Shown piece by piece: positions 1 to 6,115 of a stretch of DNA of 6,374 nt. The stretch's first letter is position 1; each line of letters starts with the position of its first letter. The stretch is taken from NCBI GenBank assembly GCA_026417845.1, contig JAOACM010000269.1, positions 1-6,374 on the forward strand. Direction: 5' to 3'. This DNA comes from Planctomycetota bacterium. GTDB taxonomy: Bacteria > Planctomycetota > SZUA-567 > H5-PLA8 > CALKMO01. The notes beneath the pieces are model-generated. The model made no database searches and was not told where the DNA came from. It was given only the letters and a program-made list of their open reading frames with translations. Both the position numbers and the translations under genes were made by a program.

Positions 1-1064
1 GGGCTGTCCGATCTAACCCCGAGCTCTATGCAGACCAGCCCCGGGTGCGGCCAGAGGTACTTCAGGATTCCGGTCCCCTCCCTCACTGGCCGCCCGGCGA
101 GCCTCCGAGCGGCGGCGAGCCTCCCGCCGTCCAGACCCGATATCCCCCGCTCCAGGACCGGAGCCAGGGCGCTGCGCTCGCGGCGGTCCAGCGCGGCCAG
201 CATCCGCTCCGAAAACTCCGGGGGCGGGCCGGCATCCAGATGTCTGCGCAACGTCGCTGCCGCGGCCGAAGCAAATATCTGCAAGCCATACCTTTCACAA
301 AAGGCGGCCGCGGAAGGCCAGTCCGGAGCAGCAGAAGGATGCCTGGATATCAGCGCCAGGTCCACAAGCCATCGCCAGACGTTTCCCGGGGACGACGCTG
401 CCATGTGTGCGGCCAGGACGACCCAGAGATGCCCCGGCGAACAAAACCGCACGCGGACGCCCAGTATCTCCCCATCACCTGCGCCGCCGACTATCTCCTG
501 GCGAGCTTCGTCGGGGATATCGCGCGACATGGCCCTGTGCGCCTCGAACATTCCGCAGTCCGCATGCACGAAGGTCCGGTGGTGGGATTCCCGGTCTTCG
601 TAATCGAGCACGGCCGGGTCATCGCTCGCCCTGGCGAACCCGGCGCTCCCGGCCGCGCGCGAGGCGCGTTCCATGTCTTCTGGCCGGAAGATGAGGTCTA
701 TATCCCCGATCGGCCGCATATCGGGCGACTCGTAGTACCTGAAGGCGACGCCTAACCCCTTGAACGCCACCGGAACGGCGCCGGCCTCGACCAGCGCACC
801 GAGCAGTGTCGCGATACCGGGTCTCCGGCGGAGGAACGCGGCCGCATCGCGGTGGCGCAGACGTTCCAGCGCCCGTGCCGGTTCGGAATCCGGCCCGATC
901 GCCGCGGAGAATGAAGCGTGCAGAAAGCTCCCGAGCCGCGCCTCCTCCGCCCATTGTGCGGCCGCCTCCCAGCCCGCGCCGGTCATGCCCTGGGGGGCGG
1001 CGCGGCCGATCGCCGCGCGCAGGATACCGCAGATCAATTCTTCCGGAATCGTTTCGGCTGACAT
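1..1064 (-). CDS. Nucleotidyltransferase family protein, NTP_transf_5 type, C-terminus cut by window edge
   Basis: The frame is open from ATG 1064 to base 1 without a stop, giving 354 visible codons. Residues 98-125 carry the family signature: VAFKG (K102-G103), a spacer ending in DMRPIG, then GDIDLIF with the presumed metal-binding D121 and D123. Later family-like pieces are FEAHRAM (173-179) and HLWVVLAAHMAASS followed by WRWLVDLALI (212-239). The family resembles minimal nucleotidyltransferases and its substrate is unknown. It often sits beside HprK-related kinases and PqqD-like proteins, and an HprK-related kinase is present at 2529-3614. Family members run to roughly 350-400 residues, so the stop is probably just outside the window. 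The start is uncertain: no good ribosome binding site precedes ATG 1064 (GGGAGG lies about 24 bases upstream), and the frame stays open back to a TAA at 1158-1160 with no other ATG, GTG or TTG. Family assignment is firm; function is not. Confidence 0.88.
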   Translation of the reverse strand, partial: MSAETIPEELICGILRAAIGRAAPQGMTGAGWEAAAQWAEEARLGSFLHASFSAAIGPDSEPARALERLRHRDAAAFLRRRPGIATLLGALVEAGAVPVAFKGLGVAFRYYESPDMRPIGDIDLIFRPEDMERASRAAGSAGFARASDDPAVLDYEDRESHHRTFVHADCGMFEAHRAMSRDIPDEARQEIVGGAGDGEILGVRVRFCSPGHLWVVLAAHMAASSPGNVWRWLVDLALISRHPSAAPDWPSAAAFCERYGLQIFASAAAATLRRHLDAGPPPEFSERMLAALDRRERSALAPVLERGISGLDGGRLAAARRLAGRPVREGTGILKYLWPHPGLVCIELGVRSDS

Positions 1065-1397
1065 ATGCGCGCCGGTCCGTTCTTCCAGCCTCCCTTTTGC
1101 CGGCCCTCCACTCAGGAAGCGGACTTTGAGCCTGTTCGAAAACCTCCGGCCAGCAGCTTATACGCTCAGCTGGGCCTGCTGCTCAGCGGAGGAGTTTTTG
1201 GACAGGCACTTTATGGCGACGAAACCGGAAAGGCCAGCGCGGAAGGCGTTCCGGCACCCGGCGTTCCTGGAGCTGCGGACGGTGCGGTTCGGACCCAGGC
1301 TGGACGGGAGTGAACGCCGAAGGCCCGGAGCACGTAATGCATCATGCAGCCCCCGGGCGCAGACCGCGGCGGCCCGTATCGGAACCTTGGCGGAACG
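1065..1397. other. Intergenic gap between thioredoxin-like gene and nucleotidyltransferase
   Basis: This 333-bp gap has no convincing gene. On the minus strand the thioredoxin frame stays open after its TAG (1398-1400) as far as TAA 1158-1160, but it has no ATG start. A 44-codon ORF (ATG 1345 to TAA 1211, minus) is rich in Ala, Pro, Gly and Ser and is not recognisable. The main structure is the imperfect palindrome at 1130-1207, listed separately. No clear promoter for the nucleotidyltransferase was found. Confidence 0.6.
1130..1207. repeat. Imperfect 78-bp inverted repeat (hairpin or MITE-like)
   Basis: The left arm GCCTGTTCGAAAACCTCC (1130-1147) is nearly the reverse complement of the right arm GGAGGAGTTTTTGGACAGGC (1188-1207). 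The outer 13 bases match at 11 positions. The GGAGG block also matches after a two-base insertion. Inside, GGCCAGCAGC (1148-1157) partly pairs with GCTGCTCAGC (1178-1187), 7 of 10. A loop of about 20 bases remains. The pentamer ACTTT occurs just outside both ends (1123-1127 and 1208-1212), resembling a target duplication, although two bases separate the left copy from the arm. The element could be a small non-autonomous mobile element, a REP-like element, or a transcript-end structure for the thioredoxin gene upstream on the minus strand. It lacks the GC-stem plus T-run form of a classic intrinsic terminator. Confidence 0.6.
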
Positions 1398-1976
1398 CTA
1401 CTTGCCGGCCTTCTCCCTGGCCTTGGCGATCCACTTCTCGAGGCACTTGTCCGGCGCGGACGTCACCTCGGCGCGCCCCTGTTCGCTTATCATATCGCCC
1501 GATGGCGCGAGAATAACCAGCTTCGGTATGCCAGCGACGTCAAATTTCTTCTTGAGCGCATCCGCCGCCGGAGACTTGAATTTTACGGTGGTCCATTTCA
1601 TCCCGGTCTCTTTGATGTAGTTGAACTGGTCTTTTTCGGAGCGATCCGAGCTGACAAAGACGACCTCGAACCTGTCGGCGTTCTTGTCCCGGAATTCGAC
1701 CAGCTTCGGCGTAAACGCGCGACACGGCGGGCACCAGTGCGCCGAGAAGTATATCCCGACGATCTTCCCCTTCAGCCGGTTCAGAGACGCGGGTTCCCCT
1801 TCGGCATCCAGGAGCACTCCTTCCGGCAGCATCTCCTTCCACGCCTGTTCGTTCCAGCCCGGCACAGGATCCGTCCCCTTCTCCTTCGTAGCATCCTGCT
1901 CCGCAGCCAGGCAATACACCGCCATCGCCGCGAACCACGCTGCGCACGCCGCACCGGGAATCCACGGTCCACGCAT
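1398..1976 (-). CDS. Exported thioredoxin-fold protein, TlpA/nucleoredoxin-like
   Basis: This 192-residue protein probably acts as a thiol-disulfide oxidoreductase outside the cytoplasm. Residues 1-25 form a signal peptide: a short basic start, then the hydrophobic run GAACAAWFAAMAVYCLAA; the Cys at 22 does not fit a good lipobox. The thioredoxin fold follows: VLLDAEGEPASLNRLKGKIV (54-73), the redox motif WCPPC with C82 and C85, VVFVSSDRS (105-113), and GIPKLVIL with the likely cis-Pro at 151. The stretch YFSAHWCPPCRAFTPKL is typical of the nucleoredoxin/tryparedoxin branch. ATG 1976 is chosen because GGAGGG lies six bases upstream and the signal peptide begins there; the frame is open to an earlier ATG at 2156, but that extension looks non-coding. 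The long gaps on both sides suggest its own transcript. An AT-rich patch (TATATA, minus strand, 2069-2074) could be part of a promoter but has no good -35 partner. Confidence 0.92.
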   Translation of the reverse strand: MRGPWIPGAACAAWFAAMAVYCLAAEQDATKEKGTDPVPGWNEQAWKEMLPEGVLLDAEGEPASLNRLKGKIVGIYFSAHWCPPCRAFTPKLVEFRDKNADRFEVVFVSSDRSEKDQFNYIKETGMKWTTVKFKSPAADALKKKFDVAGIPKLVILAPSGDMISEQGRAEVTSAPDKCLEKWIAKAREKAGK

Positions 1977-2130
1977 GATCGTCCCTCCTTCCTGCCTCCC
2001 TCGACTCCAGTCCGCCGCCCGGAGCCGCTCACGGTCGCACCCCGGCGCGCGGATCGCCCAGGCTACTTTATATATGACGCGCGCCGTGCCGTAATATTGC
2101 AAAGAACGATGCCCATATCCAGACCCGAAA

Positions 2131-2424
2131 CGTCCGGGATGGAGCCTGAACGCCACCGGTGCCGGTCCCGTATTGACAAATAGTAGCGCCCGGTCTGAAA
2201 CGTCGGACGCCTGGAGCGATGCACGGCTTCAGCACTACAAAAACACTCCACAGAAGGAGCGTCCGGGATGGATCCCGGCCGGTAACGCGCGCTGCCTGGC
2301 TATGCAACTAATTGTTTGCCGCCTCATGTGTGTTGGGCACAGGGGCGCGAGCGCTGGGCATGTAGTAGCGCTATCGCCGTTCCACTCGGAGCGCACCATT
2401 ACGAGCAGCACCCCCAGGTCTGAA
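2131..2424. repeat. Three short direct repeats occurring in the same order twice
   Basis: CGTCCGGGATGGA occurs exactly at 2131-2143 and 2260-2272. TAGTAGCGC occurs at 2181-2189 and 2363-2371. GGTCTGAA occurs at 2192-2199 and 2417-2424. The three words appear in the same order in both sets, with growing spacing in the second. A related, weaker word is at 2201-2215 (CGTCGGACGCCTGGA). This could be a decayed tandem duplication into which the element at 2298-2448 inserted, or clustered protein-binding words. The 13-bp match is solid; the rest is suggestive. Confidence 0.45.
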
Positions 2425-2448
2425 CCCGGCAAACAATTACGCCTAGCC
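2298..2448. repeat. 151-bp element with perfect 13-bp terminal inverted repeats
   Basis: TAATTGTTTGCCG (2309-2321) is the exact reverse complement of CGGCAAACAATTA (2427-2439), with 105 bases between. Farther out, GGCTA (2298-2302) and TAGCC (2444-2448) also pair, after unpaired gaps of six and four bases. The outermost bases of the 13-bp arms are TA on each side, as for an element with TA target duplication. There is no room for a transposase. A MITE-like relic is the simplest reading. A recombination site or structured RNA is possible, but the integron attC core words were not found in the right arrangement. Confidence 0.55.
2344..2378. repeat. Internal hairpin with AGCGCT arms
   Basis: GGCGCGAGCGCT (2344-2355) pairs with AGCGCTATCGCC (2367-2378) at 10 of 12 positions around an 11-base loop. 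It lies inside the 151-bp inverted-repeat element but is not concentric with it. No T-run follows on either strand, so a simple terminator is unlikely. Confidence 0.45.
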
Positions 2449-2528
2449 GATATCCGGGCCTTCCAGAGCGAACCGGCACCGTACTCGACTTGCATATTCG
2501 CTAAGGCGCAGCAGGACCGGCCGCGCGC

Positions 2529-3614
2529 TTACAGGCAGTCCTTCTCTTTCAGCAACCGGATTAGCGGCTCGCGCTCCTTGCGGAACTCCAGCAATCTGCA
2601 TGGGCAGATATCCAGGAGGCAGCCGATCAGACGCAGGCGGTTGCGGACCGATTCCGGCGGCATTCCAGGCAGCACGGGCGAAAGCAGGCCGGCCGCCGCC
2701 TCGGCGCGCCCCATCCTCCGTATCGCGAACCGGGCGCTCTTTTTCAGCCAGAACAGGCCGGCGATGGGCAGGAGAAACGGCGCAGGCTCCCGTTTGCTGC
2801 CGGGTCCAGTCCAGGACGGGAACGATCGGGCGGCGATGCGGGAGGAGGCGACGCGGAAGTCCGCTGTGCGATGGCGGAGCCCGTCCGAGGGAGGGCAGAC
2901 AAGGACGCCCGCACTCTGGCGGCCTCCGGCGGCAACCTCGCACACGATCGCCACGGCGTCGTCGTCGAGCAGGGGCAGATCGCCGAGGAGTTCGGATGCG
3001 ATCGTGCTTTTCCCGTGCGCGCGGTGGCCGCAGAATACGAGGGCGCCCTTGGGCGAGGCCACGCACGAGGCGTGAAGGTTCAGCAGGAAGCGGATGCTTC
3101 CGGAGGACCGGGAAACATCCGGCGGGTCCAGTTCGGCGAGCAGTCCGAGCGCGTAAGCGGCGGTCCGCTGCCAGTCGTTACCCGGATGGGGTGGAGGGCC
3201 GGCGGCCGGGCGGGGGGATGCCTTGTCGCCCGCTGCGGGCAGTGCCGGCACGGGTGCATCCCGCGAGGAGGCGACAGGGGCCGGCATCGCGCCGCTCGAA
3301 CGCTCCTCCGACCGTCCGCGACGCCCCGGCTCAGGGAGCCGGATGTGCACAGTCCGGCGTTTGACGTCCAGCGTAAATCCGCAGCCTTCGATGAGCGGTC
3401 CCGCCAGATCCGCCGGCGATGCTGCGCCAGTTGCCGAAGGCCGACCGGCGGTAATGGAGCCGGCTTTGCCCGCGCACAGCCTGACGGTAATATCCGCCGG
3501 CTCAGGAGGGGGCATCGTGACCGCTCCGCGCACGATGCGGCTGGCCAGGCGCCCGGACAATTCTGCCTCCACGCGCAGCCGGAACCCAGCCAGGTCGTAA
3601 CCGAAAACCGGCAT
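2529..3614 (-). CDS. HprK-related P-loop kinase (HPr(Ser) kinase-like)
   Basis: This 361-residue protein is related to the C-terminal ATP-binding domain of HPr kinase. The Walker A loop is GHRAHGKST (196-204), preceded by ALVFC and followed by LLDDDAVAIV (215-224), which supplies the acidic residues expected for metal binding. The end, CLLDICPCRLLEF (332-344), matches the family habit of closing with a P-C/V-x-x-L-x-F strand. Residues 1-95 form a separate N-terminal domain. Residues about 96-147 are a Pro/Ala/Arg-rich, probably disordered linker. True HprK phosphorylates HPr on serine, but no HPr is near. HprK-related kinases of this kind accompany NTP_transf_5 and PqqD-like proteins, and lasso-peptide tailoring kinases belong to the same superfamily. 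The substrate here is unknown. ATG 3614 has GGAGAGG about seven bases upstream. Family call is good; biochemical role is inference. Confidence 0.8.
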   Translation of the reverse strand: MPVFGYDLAGFRLRVEAELSGRLASRIVRGAVTMPPPEPADITVRLCAGKAGSITAGRPSATGAASPADLAGPLIEGCGFTLDVKRRTVHIRLPEPGRRGRSEERSSGAMPAPVASSRDAPVPALPAAGDKASPRPAAGPPPHPGNDWQRTAAYALGLLAELDPPDVSRSSGSIRFLLNLHASCVASPKGALVFCGHRAHGKSTIASELLGDLPLLDDDAVAIVCEVAAGGRQSAGVLVCPPSDGLRHRTADFRVASSRIAARSFPSWTGPGSKREPAPFLLPIAGLFWLKKSARFAIRRMGRAEAAAGLLSPVLPGMPPESVRNRLRLIGCLLDICPCRLLEFRKEREPLIRLLKEKDCL

Positions 3615-3954
3615 CTGTATCCTCTCCTTCTCCTCTTCGCGTCAGCTCGGACGCATCTGCCCAAATGCTGCCGGAGTTTCTCATGCCGGAATGCTTCGCG
3701 CTGTTCCGTTCCGGCCCGCGGCACCGGATAATGATTCGATACGCCGCCCATTCCATTGTAATTGTCTGCCGTCCCGTATGTTCAGGATACAGCGGGCGGA
3801 GCATATTCCTGCTGCAGCGCCATCGTATTGCCCTGCTCGGGCGTACCGCTCCAGATGGTGGCCGCCACCTGAATCGCGGGAACTGTTACCATTCCATCCG
3901 CGTCTCCGCGCATCAGATGGTACTGCGGGCACGCCCTGCCGGGCGGTCGCAGGA
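3615..3954. other. 340-bp gap between PPIase and kinase genes
   Basis: This stretch holds the candidate small ORF at 3782-3913, described separately. The remainder (3615-3781) has no recognisable gene; the minus strand only carries the kinase ribosome binding site at its end. A PqqD-like protein of about 90 residues would be expected beside an HprK-related kinase, but none of the three minus frames shows one. No clear terminator follows the PPIase stop. Confidence 0.6.
3782..3913 (-). CDS. Candidate small peptide, 43 codons, unidentified
   Basis: ATG 3913 to TGA 3782 gives 43 residues; an inner ATG at 3892 gives 36 and has GGAG eleven bases upstream, a weak ribosome binding site. Composition is protein-like and unlike the Arg/Pro-rich shadow frames. 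The N-terminal half includes RGDADGMVTVPAIQVAATIW (2-21), which resembles half of a dockerin-like calcium-binding repeat but lacks two loop residues and the last loop Asp. The C-terminal half is GNTMALQQEYAPPAVS (28-43). It could also be read as a precursor peptide: Pro12, Ile14 and Thr24 have the spacing of a lasso leader motif, Gly28 to Glu36 would form a nine-residue ring, and the last residue is Ser, the site used by known lasso kinases. Against this, Thr24 is four residues before Gly28 instead of two, and no lasso enzymes are visible. It may be non-coding. Confidence 0.3.
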   Translation of the reverse strand: MRGDADGMVTVPAIQVAATIWSGTPEQGNTMALQQEYAPPAVS

Positions 3955-5292
3955 TCAGTCCTGCCTCTCCAGAATGGCTGCGACGATATGGGGCGGAGGA
4001 TCGGGGCACAGAATCTTTATAAGCGTCCTCCCGCGCAGCTTCTCGAACAGCTCGGCCCGTCTCCGGCGCATCGCCTCCGCCCGTGCCAGCGCCGCCGCGC
4101 GCCACTCGACCTCCTCGAAGGGAGGACGCCTGCCGGGCTTCCGACCCTCGACCTTCAGAATGTACAGGAATTTTTCGTCCTCGTAGATATCCGATATCCC
4201 GCCGACTTCTGTCATTGCCGCCGCTTTTGCGTGGAGCGGGAAGTCCTCCGCGGTCACATCCGCGGAGCCATCGCCGGAGAGCAGCCCGCCGTTTTCGGCC
4301 GAGCCGCCATCGCCAACGGCCGCGGCGACCTCAGCGAAGTCCGCGCCAGCCAGCAGTCTCTCTCTGATCATCCGCGCGGCGTGCATGGCGACTTCCGGCG
4401 ACGGGTACTTCGACTTGTCAACGGCTATGCGCCGCAGGCGCCACCTCTCCGGGATATCGAACAGCTCCGGGTGCCTTTCGTAGAAGGCGCGCGACTCCCT
4501 GGGAGATTCTGTCGCCGGTCCCATTTCATGAGCCACAAAATAAGCTACGAATATGTCGCGCCTGACCTTCCGTTCCCATTCGCTCCTTGTCATGCGCCGC
4601 CGTTCCAGCATCCCCCGGACGGCCGCCTCGCCCCCCGCATCTTCCGTATACTCCCGGATCGCCCGCCGGACCTCATCGTCCACCAAGCGCTCGAAGTATC
4701 TTTCCGCCTGCTCCCGCGCTATCTCCGGTGCCTGAGCTTCGTCGCCGAACATGGCGTTTCTGGCGAGCGCGGCCCCGACAACCATTTCCCTGATGCGGTC
4801 GCGGACCTTTTCCGCTTCCATCAGGAGCAGGGCGTCCTCGACCGCCTGGTCCACCGCTTGGCGCCACGCCCTGGCGATCTCCGCCTCCGTCGCCTTCCGT
4901 CCTGCAGCTCCGGGATGGCGGCGCGCCGCCTCCTGGGCCACGATGTCGCGGAATACGGGCAATACCTCCGAGGCCGGCACGTCCACCGTTCCAACCCGCG
5001 CCACGGTGAAGTTCGCCTCCAGTACGGGGCCGACGGTGCGCAGCGCCGGCCCGCCGGGACCGGAGACTGCGTCTTCTCCGCCTGCGGCTGCACCCGTCGG
5101 CGGCGCGGGGACCGGAAGGACCGCGGCCGCCGCATGAATCGCCGGGAGCGCCGTCAGGAAAAAGAAGACCGGAAGCGCCACGAAACAGACGGTCTCGATC
5201 GTCGTCGTTACGCAAAAGTGCCCGACTGCGCCGCGTTCACGCGCGACGGCAGGGCAACATACGGCGGCGTGGAGCCGGTCCCTATATCTCAT
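3955..5292 (-). CDS. SurA/PpiC-like peptidyl-prolyl isomerase or periplasmic chaperone
   Basis: This 445-residue protein probably helps fold exported proteins. A hydrophobic segment at about 34-57 (FVALPVFFFLTALPAIHA) acts as a signal peptide or anchor, after an unusually long 33-residue N-region. An Ala/Pro/Gly-rich spacer (55-85) precedes a helical SurA-N-like region (about 95-275). A parvulin-type domain follows (about 281-385): WRLRRIAVDK, GADFAEVAAAVGDGGSAENG, GGLLSGDG, VGGISDIYEDEKFLYILKVEGR. The usual HIL of the first strand reads RIA, so catalytic His is missing there and the protein may be a chaperone more than an enzyme. The C-terminus is a charged helix. ATG 5292 is supported by GGAGG nine bases upstream; it sits one base after the AraC stop. 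It ends 340 bp before the kinase start. Confidence 0.87.
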   Translation of the reverse strand: MRYRDRLHAAVCCPAVARERGAVGHFCVTTTIETVCFVALPVFFFLTALPAIHAAAAVLPVPAPPTGAAAGGEDAVSGPGGPALRTVGPVLEANFTVARVGTVDVPASEVLPVFRDIVAQEAARRHPGAAGRKATEAEIARAWRQAVDQAVEDALLLMEAEKVRDRIREMVVGAALARNAMFGDEAQAPEIAREQAERYFERLVDDEVRRAIREYTEDAGGEAAVRGMLERRRMTRSEWERKVRRDIFVAYFVAHEMGPATESPRESRAFYERHPELFDIPERWRLRRIAVDKSKYPSPEVAMHAARMIRERLLAGADFAEVAAAVGDGGSAENGGLLSGDGSADVTAEDFPLHAKAAAMTEVGGISDIYEDEKFLYILKVEGRKPGRRPPFEEVEWRAAALARAEAMRRRRAELFEKLRGRTLIKILCPDPPPHIVAAILERQD

Positions 5293-5307
5293 ATCAGCCG
5301 GCCTCCG
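5292..5307 (-). promoter_or_regulatory. Ribosome binding site of PPIase inside the AraC gene end
   Basis: GGAGG on the minus strand (5303-5307) lies nine bases before ATG 5292, within the last codons of the AraC gene. The two genes are separated by a single base (TGA-T-ATG). This fixes the PPIase start despite its long N-region and suggests translational coupling of the pair. Confidence 0.7.
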
Positions 5308-6076
5308 CGTTCACGCGATCCGCTCCGGCAGCGCGCCGGCGGGCCGAACGGGGGGATTCGCCGGCGATCCGCTTGTAGGTGCGCGACAGCGAGTATTCAT
5401 CGGCGAAACCGGTCTGGGCGGCTATGACTTTCAGCGGCATGGGGGTCGTAAGGAGCAGCGTGCGCGCGGCCTCCACCCGCTTGCGCCTGACGAAAGCCAG
5501 CGGCGTTTCGCCCGCCTCCGCCTTGAACAGCCGCGCGTAGTGGTACTTACTGAGTCCGACCGCGGCCGCCAGGTCGTCCAGGCGCAGGCGGGTGTTGAGG
5601 TTGGCGGAGACGTGGCGTTCCGTGGCCCGCACGACGTGATCGCCGGTGCGCGGCGGGGATCGAAACTCGCGGAGAATGGCGGCGAGCAGGAGATCGAGAA
5701 AGCGCCGGGCCTCGTCGTCTCTGGGCGGGAAGAGCTCACGCATCCAACGCGCCAGCATAAGGATGCGCCCCTCGGCATCCACACCCAGGATCGGCCCCAC
5801 GGTTCCGGGCCCATCGGCCTCGCGGAAACCGAAGTAGAAAGTTTCAAGCGGCCTGTCGCCAATCGCCCATTCCTCATGCGGGGTACCGGTGGGGTAGCGG
5901 AAAACCGTTCCGGGGCCTCCGAGAAGGACCTCTCCGCGGATGCGTACCGCCATCTTTCCCGCCGCCGGAACGATCATCTCACACACGTCGGCGTGGGCAT
6001 GCTCTGCCATCCGCCACCCGCGCATAGGTGCGACCCGCCCGCAGTATTTCAGAGCGGGTCCGGAACATCCGGCCAT
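5294..6076 (-). CDS. AraC-family transcriptional regulator with N-terminal cupin
   Basis: This 260-residue regulator likely senses a sugar-derived ligand and controls the divergent oxidoreductase. The N-terminal cupin shows EHAHADVCE (25-33) and YPTGTPHEEW (61-70), the usual His-bearing strands. The C-terminal domain has two helix-turn-helix motifs: LDDLAAAVGLSKYHYARLFK (166-185) and PLKVIAAQTGFADEYSLSRTYKR (214-236), ending in the family's SPRSARR. ATG 6076 is preferred over ATG 6175 (293 residues) because the best promoter lies at 6116-6144, inside the longer reading, and GGGGGG lies seven bases upstream of ATG 6076. The N-terminus then begins just before the cupin, as is usual. The stop TGA (5294-5296) nearly touches the PPIase start, which suggests co-transcription. 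Family is certain; ligand is unknown. Confidence 0.9.
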   Translation of the reverse strand: MAGCSGPALKYCGRVAPMRGWRMAEHAHADVCEMIVPAAGKMAVRIRGEVLLGGPGTVFRYPTGTPHEEWAIGDRPLETFYFGFREADGPGTVGPILGVDAEGRILMLARWMRELFPPRDDEARRFLDLLLAAILREFRSPPRTGDHVVRATERHVSANLNTRLRLDDLAAAVGLSKYHYARLFKAEAGETPLAFVRRKRVEAARTLLLTTPMPLKVIAAQTGFADEYSLSRTYKRIAGESPRSARRRAAGADRVNAEAG

Positions 6077-6115
6077 CCCTGTGCCCCCCAGGCAATCGGC
6101 GATAAGATCTCTTCT

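Larger units (their letters stand above)
1977..2528. other. 552-bp gene-free, repeat-rich region
   Basis: No ORF here looks like a protein. The longest minus-strand one (2235-2495, 86 codons) lacks a ribosome binding site and runs across the inverted repeats. The region has a 13-bp perfect inverted repeat (2309-2321 with 2427-2439), an internal hairpin (2344-2378), the near-palindrome CCGGGATGGATCCCGG (2263-2278) and three short direct repeats whose copies occur in the same order twice. It separates the kinase stop from the thioredoxin start. It may be a mobile-element remnant, a regulatory region or decayed DNA; no RNA gene was recognised in it. Confidence 0.6.

Noticed and set aside
28..755. 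Overlapping plus-strand ORFs in the left part
   Set aside because: They lie opposite the NTP_transf_5 gene, whose motifs are clear, and are Arg/Ser/Pro-rich shadows.
1211..1345. 44-codon minus-strand ORF in the gap before the nucleotidyltransferase
   Set aside because: Low-complexity Ala/Pro/Gly composition and no support beyond being open; the end overlaps the palindrome region.
760..1620. 286-codon plus-strand ORF crossing two minus-strand genes and the gap between them
   Set aside because: It overlaps the nucleotidyltransferase and thioredoxin genes antisense, has no domain and no consistent composition. An inner ATG at 1213 has GGAGGAG upstream, but those bases belong to the palindrome arm.
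2173..2201. Plus-strand promoter starting with TTGACA at 2173
   Set aside because: The -35 hexamer is perfect but the sequence 17 bases later (TGAAAC) is a poor -10, and no plus-strand gene follows.
2298..2448. Integron attC site
   Set aside because: GTTGGGC at 2332-2338 fits one core word, but the matching RYYYAAC/GTTRRRY partner at the right spacing was not found on either strand, and no integrase is present.
2235..2495. 86-codon minus-strand ORF after the kinase
   Set aside because: No ribosome binding site, no recognisable domain, and it runs through the inverted-repeat element.
2443..3066. 207-codon minus-strand ORF inside the kinase gene
   Set aside because: It is an overlapping frame of the kinase, Arg/Pro-rich, without domain motifs.
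3691..5427. 578-codon plus-strand ORF opposite the PPIase
   Set aside because: It is Arg/Pro/His-rich with no recognisable domain and is the antisense shadow of a clear PPIase gene in GC-rich DNA.
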